20,246 nucleotides of DNA. Origin: Alphaproteobacteria bacterium. GTDB lineage: Bacteria; Pseudomonadota; Alphaproteobacteria; UBA2136; UBA6156. This document shows, piece after piece, positions 1 through 5,899 of the stretch; within the stretch, counting starts at the first letter, position 1; every line of letters begins with the position of its first letter. The DNA lies in assembly GCA_027489415.1 (NCBI GenBank), contig JAIXZU010000065.1, positions 1 to 20,246 on the forward strand, in the 5' to 3' direction. A program made the position numbers and the translations under genes. The notes beneath the pieces were generated by a model. It ran no database searches. It saw nothing but the letters and a program-made list of their open reading frames with translations, and was not told the origin of the DNA.

Positions 1-575
1 AGCTCCAATTTGAGAAGGAAGCTGCACTACAACGTGCAAATGACCTTACCCTTTATAACCAGCTATTGTATGGAACGGGCTCAGCTTTGGAAGATGCGGT
101 TAGAGCTACATTAAGATTAATGGGCATAGAGCCCAGGATTATAGAGCCTTACAAGATTGCGGGTATTGACACAGAAATTGATGCCGCATTTGAAATTGGA
201 AGCCAACATTTCATCGGAGAAATTGAGGGTAAGGCTAACAAACCACTTGAAAAGGGGAAGGCAACGCAGCTTCACATGGCTGTAACAACCTATACAGATG
301 AGATGAAGCTTGACGGAGATAATGTAACTGGCGTTCTGTTCGGAAGCGCCCCTACTAACAAACCCCCTCATGAGCGCGAAGAAATATTTTCTACATGGAT
401 ATTAAAAGCCGCTCACCGAATAGCAATTTTGGTACATACGGCGGATCTGTTTCCAATAGCTACTTACCTTCTGGCAAACCCAGATGATGAAGCCTTCAAA
501 AAGGCATGTCATGAGGCATTCTTAAATACACCCTTAGGGAGTCTAGTAAAGTTTCCAGTAGTTAAAGCAACTTAA
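1..575 (+). CDS. C-terminal part of a PD-(D/E)XK nuclease-like protein (5' end outside window)
   Basis: The reading frame is open from base 3 with no stop before it, so the gene enters from the left; the TTG at 66 is probably an internal leucine rather than a start. The visible part begins with a charged, probably helical stretch, followed by a LYGTGSALEDAVRATL helix and then a compact alpha/beta region. Counting from the TTG at 66, D39, E54 and K56 fit the D-(x)n-E-x-K pattern of restriction-endonuclease-like (PD-(D/E)XK) domains, with hydrophobic strands around each. Such domains often sit at the C terminus of longer coiled-coil or ATPase proteins, but the N-terminal part is not visible, so the full architecture, substrate and role are unknown. 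The gene is more AT-rich than everything downstream, which suggests horizontal acquisition. The nuclease fold is an inference from the motif; activity is unproven. Confidence 0.6.
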   Translation, partial: LQFEKEAALQRANDLTLYNQLLYGTGSALEDAVRATLRLMGIEPRIIEPYKIAGIDTEIDAAFEIGSQHFIGEIEGKANKPLEKGKATQLHMAVTTYTDEMKLDGDNVTGVLFGSAPTNKPPHEREEIFSTWILKAAHRIAILVHTADLFPIATYLLANPDDEAFKKACHEAFLNTPLGSLVKFPVVKAT

Positions 576-919
576 TCAAAGCACTATGGGTTTTTGCGAA
601 AAATGAGTTTGGGTTTTAATACCTAGGAGCTTGTACCACTAACCCTCTACGTTACAATCATTCATAAGGCCCTCCAATCATGTTGTAAGTGATTTAACCG
701 CAGTGAGTGATGGGCGCATCCGCTAAAGTTGTAGTTAGTGTTAAGGAGCCTCTCATAATGGCTTAGCATGCTTCCATCGTATATTGTCGTATATTATAGG
801 AATGCTAAAGTAAAAACTAATGCAGAGTAGGTTTTACCCCCTCAATCACAGATTTCTGCAGCGCTTCCATAGTTGAGTTCAATCCCAACCAAAAAACCAC
901 TCACAACCACGACCTCGCC
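576..919. other. AT-rich intergenic region without a recognisable gene
   Basis: No convincing ORF or RNA gene is visible. A short direct repeat CGTATATT occurs twice around 778-797, followed by TATTATAGG, which could be a -10 element for rightward transcription into mnmD, but no good -35 is seen. Base composition changes from AT-rich to GC-rich near 850, marking the border between the possibly acquired left segment and the core chromosome. Confidence 0.4.
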
Positions 920-1582
920 ATGGACCCCCACCACCCCTACAGCGACCACTTCTCGGAGCACTACTGGTCTGGCGGCGCCGCCGAAAAAAACCACACCTAT
1001 CTCCTCGGCAATCAGCTTCCCACCCGCTTTCCTTACATTGACCACTTCTGTATAGCGGAACTTGGCTTTGGCACTGGCCTAAACTGTCTTTTAGCAACCG
1101 AACTCTGGCTCGCTTCCACCCCGCCCGGCGCCCATCTTACCTACATCAGTTATGAGCTTTACCCCATCAATATCAAGGAATTAAAGCAAATCCACGCCGC
1201 CTTCCCAACCAGTCTGCAAATCCTCTCGGCGGACCTCCTCACCCACTACAACCAGCTCCACCCCGGCTGGAACATCCTCGGCCTCAAACCCAATGTCACC
1301 CTGCATTTATACGTGGGGGACGCTGCAACCGGCCTCACAACCCACCCCGAACCGGCGGACTGCTGGTTCCTCGACGGCTTCTCCCCCAAAAACAATCCGG
1401 ATCTCTGGACTTTCAACATCTTAAGTCTCGTCAAAACCCATTCCCGTCCGGCCGCCACCGCCAGCACCTACAGTGTCGCCAGTCGCGTCCGCAATACATT
1501 GGAATCATTGGGTTTTACCACAGAAATCGCCCGCGCCTATCCCCCGAAAAACCACATGCTGAAAGCCACTCTCAAACCCTAA
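920..1582 (+). CDS. mnmD: MnmD-type tRNA (5-methylaminomethyl-2-thiouridine) methyltransferase
   Basis: SAM-dependent methyltransferase that converts nm5(s2)U34 to mnm5(s2)U34 in the tRNA wobble position, the reaction of the N-terminal domain of bifunctional MnmC. The protein has 220 residues and only this domain; the FAD-dependent oxidase half is absent. Visible are the family N-terminal pattern PYSDHF..HY (about residues 6-15), the SAM-binding motif ELGFGTGLN at 47-55, the acidic strand YISYELYP, and the family signature DGFSPKNNPDLW starting at D152, followed by ATASTYSVASRVR and a C-terminal KNHMLKA. ATG 920 is the first usual start in frame after the stop at 818-820; no Shine-Dalgarno is visible. 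It converges with the LysM gene, sharing a terminator. Whether another gene supplies nm5U from cmnm5U cannot be told from here. Confidence 0.85.
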   Translation: MDPHHPYSDHFSEHYWSGGAAEKNHTYLLGNQLPTRFPYIDHFCIAELGFGTGLNCLLATELWLASTPPGAHLTYISYELYPINIKELKQIHAAFPTSLQILSADLLTHYNQLHPGWNILGLKPNVTLHLYVGDAATGLTTHPEPADCWFLDGFSPKNNPDLWTFNILSLVKTHSRPAATASTYSVASRVRNTLESLGFTTEIARAYPPKNHMLKATLKP

Positions 1583-1584
1583 AA

Positions 1585-1600
1585 AAGGGCCGTAGCCCTT
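1585..1600. terminator. Bidirectional terminator between mnmD and the LysM gene
   Basis: AAGGGC-CGTA-GCCCTT hairpin lies directly after the mnmD stop, with AATTTT on the plus side and a T-run (from the A-run at 1581-1586) on the minus side, so it can end both convergent genes. Confidence 0.65.
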
Positions 1601-1604
1601 AATT

Positions 1605-2525
1605 TTAGCGGCGTCCGGCCTTGCGCTCGGCCTCGCGGGCCTGCTCTTCGGTATAATCACGCGGAATATCAAGCTTTTGCTGGCTGCGCAGGTTGCTCGG
1701 GCTACCACCAATTGCCTTGCGGTTGGCGCTATAAATCAACGGCCACAGCTTCCAGGTGCCGTAAATCGCAGGCTGGTCGGAAATACTGCTCAGCGTATCA
1801 CCGCTCTGCACCTTATATTTCGTCACTTGGCCCTTATCATTCTGCTCCACATAACGCGGGTCATCACTGGTGCTCGTAAAGGTCGTCACTGCGCCACTCT
1901 TAGCAGTGGGGTTGGCGTCGCCAATCACCAAGTTACCACTATCAGCCTGCGCATAGGCATTGCTGCCAACAGGTGCCTTGTAATCAAAGTCTCCCGGGCG
2001 GCTTGCCATACGGGCACCGCCTTCACTGCGCCAGTCCTGTACGGCAGGGCCAATGCGTGTTGCGCGCCCAACTTTACTGTCGCTATTTGCCATAATCGGG
2101 CTTTCACCCGGTTCACCAATCATCACGTTGCCTTGGCTTTCAGCCTCATAACGTGCATTTTCTGCCGCTTGCTCGGCAATGGCTGGCCATCCACCATCTT
2201 CTTGGGCTGGGGTTCGCGCTGCCTGCTGCTGCGCACTCGGCCGCATAACTTTACTGGCCGATGACGACAAGTAATCCTGCGTCTCAAGGTCGGTGCGGGT
2301 GTAAAAATTGCTCCACGCCACATGCTCATCGTTCGGGTAATAAGGCTGAACCACAACCTTCGGCGGTACCGCCGTACGGCGGGGTTGTACCAGCGGCTTC
2401 TGTTCTTCACGGAAGGTAAAGGCGGTGTCCATCCAGCTCAGCATACCGGCGTGGGCGGGCGTCACGCACAGCAAAGCTACCCATGCAGGCAGGCAAAACA
2501 ACAAGGCGCGTGAAGTCTTGGTCAT
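1605..2525 (-). CDS. Secreted LysM-domain protein
   Basis: The protein has 306 residues. Residues 1-26 form a clear Sec signal peptide (MTKTSRALLF..., hydrophobic core, cleavage near AHA-G), so it is exported. The middle, about 30-235, is low-complexity and rich in Pro, Ala, Gln and Ser, probably a flexible linker without a known fold. A single LysM domain lies at about 236-288 (KVQSGDTLSSIS...YGTWKLWPLIYSANR...LDIPRDY); LysM binds N-acetylglucosamine-containing glycans, here most likely peptidoglycan. The last ~18 residues are charged (EEQAREAERKAGRR). There is no catalytic domain, so a structural or scaffolding role at the cell wall is inferred. Its start is only 20 bp from the divergent binding-protein start, and no strong Shine-Dalgarno is seen. 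The exact role is unknown. Confidence 0.8.
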   Translation of the reverse strand: MTKTSRALLFCLPAWVALLCVTPAHAGMLSWMDTAFTFREEQKPLVQPRRTAVPPKVVVQPYYPNDEHVAWSNFYTRTDLETQDYLSSSASKVMRPSAQQQAARTPAQEDGGWPAIAEQAAENARYEAESQGNVMIGEPGESPIMANSDSKVGRATRIGPAVQDWRSEGGARMASRPGDFDYKAPVGSNAYAQADSGNLVIGDANPTAKSGAVTTFTSTSDDPRYVEQNDKGQVTKYKVQSGDTLSSISDQPAIYGTWKLWPLIYSANRKAIGGSPSNLRSQQKLDIPRDYTEEQAREAERKAGRR

Positions 2526-2545
2526 CTCGGGCTATCATACGGGCC

Positions 2546-4036
2546 ATGCTCTCCTTCCGCCACCTCGCCGCCACCCTAATCGTCAGCTTTGCGTACCCCT
2601 GCGTGGCATTGGTGGCACAACCTGCCCAAGTCTTGGGCAAAACGCAGCTATCTGAGTTGAAAATTGCCGTTGCCAGCGCCCCGCGCACTCTCAACCCTGC
2701 CATAGCGACGGACGCTGCCGGTGCCCGTATCCTTCAACTTACCCACCCCGCCTTACTGACCTGGAATAATACCTACCAACCCGTAGGCCTTGTCGCACAA
2801 GGTTGCACACAACCAACGCTCACCAACGCCATCTGTACACTTCCCGCAGACAGGACCTTCACGGACGGCACACTAATCACTGCACCCATCCTCGCCAACT
2901 GGTTTACTCAACTGCAATCGAATACCCTGAGCCCCTTCACGCAACTTAAAAATGTCAGTGTTACAGCATTAACATCATCAACTCTGTCTTTCACACTCCC
3001 AACCCCTACATTGGGTTTTCTGGGGCAGCTCGCTGAAATTCCTCTGGCGAATCCCATATCGCCTACCGTGGGCGCAGGGCCCTACCGCATTGACGTTCAG
3101 GACACCCTCGGCGCCGTAACACTCCACGCCACCCAGCCTAACATACCGGAAAAAATGACTTTCACACCCATTTCGGATGCCACCACCCGCCTCCTTAAAC
3201 TCAAAAAAGGCGAAGTGGACGCCGTACTCAACGACCTTCCCCCACAGTTGGTAGAATGGGCAAAATCTCAAGGCTTCCCCGTCATGTCGTCGCCCGGCAC
3301 GTCTTACAGCTACATCGGATTAAATCACTCCAATACTTTCCTCGCGCGGCCGGAAGTACGGGAAGCCATGGCAATGGCGCTGAACCGTCCGGCCTTGCGC
3401 AAGTTCTTGCTGGGTAACCTTGCCGAACCCGCCACAACCTTACTTCCCCCAACACATCCTGCCGCCTGGCATGCGCCGGAAGAACCATTCGATCCCTTCA
3501 CAGCGGAAAACCTCCTCGACGACGCCGGCCTCCTACGCGGGCCGGACAACATCCGCTTCAGCCTAACCCTCCTCACCAGTACGGACCCCTTCTCCCAGCG
3601 CGTCAGCCAAGCCATCCAGTCCCAGCTTCAGGCCGTTGGCATCAATGTCCAGCTCCGCCCCATGGAGTGGGCCACATTCTACGACAACGTCAAAAAAGGC
3701 AATTTTGATGCCGTCATGCTGGCCTGGACCGGCGAACAACAACCCGCATTCTACTTCCACGCCTTCCATAGCACGCAAATCCCCCCCGTCGGCCTCAACC
3801 GCGGGCGTCTGAACAATCCGGAAGCAGACTCACTCACTACGGACATCATGGCAGCAACATCACTTGCCACGCAAACGCAGGCCACTATCGCCACCCAAAA
3901 GGTGCTTGCCAGTATCCGTCCCTATCTGCCGCTCTACCGCCGCCACCAGGTCCTCATCACCTCTCCTCAAGTCTCAGGCTGTACGTTACCAGCGTCCGGG
4001 GCTTACACAGGCCTTATCACCTGCCGCACAAAATAG
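2546..4036 (+). CDS. Periplasmic substrate-binding protein, family 5 (OppA/DppA type)
   Basis: The protein has 496 residues. ATG 2546 is chosen over an in-frame ATG at 2483 because it begins a good signal peptide (MLSFRHLAATLIVSFAYPCVALVAQ); the upstream start would overlap the divergent gene and precede the signal with a charged stretch. The mature part has SBP_bac_5 features: LKIAVASAPRTLNPAIATDAAG near the N terminus, TFTDGTLITA, GAGPYRI, LKKGEVDAVLNDLP, YIGLNHSN....RPEVREAMAMALNR and VGINVQLRPMEWATFYDNVKKGNFDAVMLAW. These proteins capture peptides or similar solutes for an ABC importer. No permease or ATPase gene is nearby, so the transporter partner and substrate are unknown. The protein lacks a lipobox and is probably soluble. 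No Shine-Dalgarno is evident. A bidirectional hairpin follows. Confidence 0.85.
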   Translation: MLSFRHLAATLIVSFAYPCVALVAQPAQVLGKTQLSELKIAVASAPRTLNPAIATDAAGARILQLTHPALLTWNNTYQPVGLVAQGCTQPTLTNAICTLPADRTFTDGTLITAPILANWFTQLQSNTLSPFTQLKNVSVTALTSSTLSFTLPTPTLGFLGQLAEIPLANPISPTVGAGPYRIDVQDTLGAVTLHATQPNIPEKMTFTPISDATTRLLKLKKGEVDAVLNDLPPQLVEWAKSQGFPVMSSPGTSYSYIGLNHSNTFLARPEVREAMAMALNRPALRKFLLGNLAEPATTLLPPTHPAAWHAPEEPFDPFTAENLLDDAGLLRGPDNIRFSLTLLTSTDPFSQRVSQAIQSQLQAVGINVQLRPMEWATFYDNVKKGNFDAVMLAWTGEQQPAFYFHAFHSTQIPPVGLNRGRLNNPEADSLTTDIMAATSLATQTQATIATQKVLASIRPYLPLYRRHQVLITSPQVSGCTLPASGAYTGLITCRTK

Positions 4037-4057
4037 GGTAGGGGCATAAACAATCAA

Positions 4058-4079
4058 AAAGGCCCCCACAGGGGCCTTT
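4058..4079. terminator. Bidirectional terminator between the binding-protein gene and infC
   Basis: A perfect 9-bp stem, AAAGGCCCC-CACA... pairing with GGGGCCTTT, has a T-rich tail on the plus side and a TTTTTGATTG tail on the minus side, so it can serve both convergent genes. Confidence 0.85.
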
Positions 4080-4093
4080 CTTCCGAATAACGA

Positions 4094-4765
4094 TTAAGAC
4101 TTAGCCTTCTCATCCTTAGCCGCTTTGGCTGCCAGCGCTCCACTGAAGGACTCCGCCAGCGCCTCATTCACAGGCTTGGCCGGTGCCGCGTCTTTCGGGG
4201 CATCTTCAACCTTTTTGGCGGTTTTCTTATCTGGGCTGAGCACCAAAGTCATAAAGCGCCCTTCTAATCCGCTGCGGAAGTCAACCTTGGCAACGTCCGC
4301 CGTATCGCGCACAAGGCGGTCCAGCATCGCTGCGCCAATTTCCTGGTGGGTCGTCTCGCGGCCACGGAAACGCAGGTTGATTTTAGCCTTGTTGCCGTCA
4401 GCAAGGAACTCTTTGATTTTACGAAGTTTAATCTGGTAATCGTGGTCTTCAGTACCTGGGCGGAACACCATTTCCTTCACTTCCACAACCGTCTGGTTGC
4501 GCTTGGCTTCGGCTTTGCGTTTGGCTTCTTGGAAGCGGAACTTACCGTAATCGGCAATCTTGCACACCGGTGGTACCGCGGTGGGGGAAATCTCAATCAG
4601 GTCAAGCCCGAGGCCTTGTGCCTTGAATACCGCCTCTCGGCTGGTCATCACACCGAAGTTTTCGCCCTCAGGGCCAATCACGCGCACATTTGGTACACGA
4701 ATGTCGCTATTGATGCGGTGTTCATTCTGCCGGTTGCGCTCCGGCGTTCCCTTAAATCGTCCGAT
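4094..4765 (-). CDS. infC: Translation initiation factor IF-3, probable ATC start
   Basis: IF-3 binds the 30S subunit, prevents premature 50S joining and checks initiator tRNA and start-codon pairing. The frame contains the whole family N terminus: INSDIRVPNVRVIGPEGENFGVM, then REAVFKAQGLGLDLIEIS, PPVCKIADYGKFRFQEAKR, a Lys-rich linker, and the C-terminal domain with KEMVFRPGTEDHDYQIKLRKIKEFL and KINLRFRGRE. The only in-frame ordinary start, GTG at 4687, would delete conserved residues (INSDIRVP). Upstream, after a TAA at 4783-4781, the only plausible initiator is ATC at 4765, preceded by GAGGA at 9-base spacing. ATC/ATT starts are established for infC and underlie its autoregulation. With this start the protein has 223 residues, including a ~45-residue Lys/Ala-rich C-terminal extension. 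rpmI-rplT do not follow. Confidence 0.93.
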   Translation of the reverse strand: MGRFKGTPERNRQNEHRINSDIRVPNVRVIGPEGENFGVMTSREAVFKAQGLGLDLIEISPTAVPPVCKIADYGKFRFQEAKRKAEAKRNQTVVEVKEMVFRPGTEDHDYQIKLRKIKEFLADGNKAKINLRFRGRETTHQEIGAAMLDRLVRDTADVAKVDFRSGLEGRFMTLVLSPDKKTAKKVEDAPKDAAPAKPVNEALAESFSGALAAKAAKDEKAKS

Positions 4766-4774
4766 AGTCTGTAG

Positions 4775-4779
4775 TCCTC
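4775..4779 (-). promoter_or_regulatory. Ribosome binding site that fixes the infC ATC start
   Basis: On the minus strand GAGGA lies 9 bases before the ATC at 4765. No comparable site precedes the internal GTG at 4687, which supports the non-canonical start. Confidence 0.7.
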
Positions 4780-4929
4780 GTTAATTATCATGAAAGGCAA
4801 GCGAAGGTGGTCATCTAACCTCTAACACCAAGCCTATAACATCTATTACTTATCACGCCCTGCCAAAAAAACAAGCTGACGTTCGCAAGGTTCCCATGTT
4901 TCTCAGTCTAAAATTCTTGAAAAAAGAAG

Positions 4930-4953
4930 GGCCGGACATTCCTGTCCGGCCCC
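4930..4953 (-). terminator. Rho-independent terminator after the 54-residue gene
   Basis: On the minus strand a perfect 10-bp stem GGGCCGGACA / TGTCCGGCCC with a GGAA loop is followed by TTCTTTTTT. It separates the small gene from the infC leader, so infC needs its own promoter within about 4766-4929. Confidence 0.9.
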
Positions 4954-4965
4954 ATCGTGTAAAAA

Positions 4966-5130
4966 TCAGTTGTGCCTTGGCAGGCAGGATGACTTGGGCG
5001 GCACGCCTCCCACATTCATCGCTGCCGCGCGTGCGGCCTGTGTCAGGTGTTTGCGTAACTGGTGCGGGCGCATGCCACTGGTATCGAACGTCTCGCGCGG
5101 GAGGATGCGTCTGTCGTTGCGGTTAGCCAT
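4966..5130 (-). CDS. Small unknown protein, 54 residues
   Basis: ATG at 5130 is preferred over the longer frame from 5178 because CGGAGA lies about 9 bases before it. The protein (MANRNDRRILPRETF...) is basic, with a predicted helical middle HQLRKHLTQAARAAAM, one cysteine near the end and no signal peptide or membrane segment. A perfect terminator follows within 15 bases, which together with the Shine-Dalgarno supports a real gene. I do not recognise the family. Being small, basic and next to infC it might bind RNA or ribosomes, but that is only a guess. Confidence 0.6.
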   Translation of the reverse strand: MANRNDRRILPRETFDTSGMRPHQLRKHLTQAARAAAMNVGGVPPKSSCLPRHN

Positions 5131-5292
5131 GGTGCTGGTCTCCGTAGGGTATGAAATGCGATAAAAGGACATTAACAAACCAATCTAGCCATCCCCTCAA
5201 CCAGCCAACAACCCCTAAAACAACCGTCAAACCTCACCAACCATCCCCACCGTCACCTCCCCGTAAGCGAAACGGCCTAAATCCGCAGGAAA

Positions 5293-5781
5293 CTAGTCAA
5301 CACATAAAACGCGTGGTTCAGAAGTCCCGGAATCTCCGGGAAAAGCCCTGCTCGCCACCCAATAGAATTTACCATCAGCATTAGGGCCGGAGGTAATATT
5401 TAACCAGTGATTGGTCCGGTCATGATGGAAGGCAAGCGTGCAGAACGTATGCCAGCCGGCATGCACTTCACCGGCACCACCCCAGTTTCCTGTACCGTAA
5501 TACGAATAGGACTTCATCTTCGGGCTACTCCCCCCGATAGCCAAACACCCATCAGCATCTTTACCAGCTGCTGTCGGGGCGTAGAGCATCCCTTTGCCAC
5601 CGCATTTGCCAATCTGGTCAATCCGCGCATGAGCGCCATCGCTACTTGCCTTGGCTTGGTCAACAAGGGACCTTAGCGCCGTCCACGTCACTTGGGTTTC
5701 TACACTTCCCGTCGCAGCGCGCTCCTGCCCGCTGGCAGCTGGAATCACCAGTAGTGTCACAGAAAGAATTCGAAAAAACAT
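5293..5781 (-). CDS. Small secreted cysteine-containing protein of unknown function
   Basis: The second ATG (5781) is preferred over 5793 because GAGG lies 6 bases before it; the choice shifts the start by only four residues. The product of 162 residues begins with a signal peptide (MFFRILSVTLLVIPAASG) and is therefore exported. The mature part starts with a helical segment (VTWTALRSLVDQAKASSDGAHARIDQIGKCG) followed by a Gly/Trp/Tyr-rich region with YYGTGNWGGAGEVHAGWHTFC and a C-terminal VLCVD. Four cysteines (KCGG, DGCLA, TFCTL, VLCVD) could form two disulfides. The layout of a short helix and then a Cys/Trp-rich globular end loosely recalls C-terminal domains of pilus-tip (PilV-like) or phage-tail-fibre proteins, but no family is assigned. 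No pilus genes are nearby. Confidence 0.7.
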   Translation of the reverse strand: MFFRILSVTLLVIPAASGQERAATGSVETQVTWTALRSLVDQAKASSDGAHARIDQIGKCGGKGMLYAPTAAGKDADGCLAIGGSSPKMKSYSYYGTGNWGGAGEVHAGWHTFCTLAFHHDRTNHWLNITSGPNADGKFYWVASRAFPGDSGTSEPRVLCVD

Positions 5782-5860
5782 GAAAAGCCTCATTATTGTT
5801 AAGGGTGCACTCTTTTATGGTGACGTATCCTTAGTAAAGCTGACAAACCCTCCAAAGCAC

Positions 5861-5887
5861 AACGCCCCGGTCAAAAACCGGGGTGTT
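5861..5887 (-). terminator. Probable terminator after thrS
   Basis: A strong hairpin (AACACCCCGG ... CCGGGGCGTT on the minus strand, TTTTTGA loop) starts 13 bases after the thrS stop codon. The trailing T-run is weak (GTGCTTTGG), so efficiency is uncertain. Confidence 0.6.
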
Positions 5888-5899
5888 CCTGTTCAGGGG

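Noticed and set aside
4094..4774. Ribosomal protein genes rpmI-rplT expected after infC
   Set aside because: The sequence after the infC stop is a terminator and a convergent binding-protein gene; no L35 or L20 motif is present.
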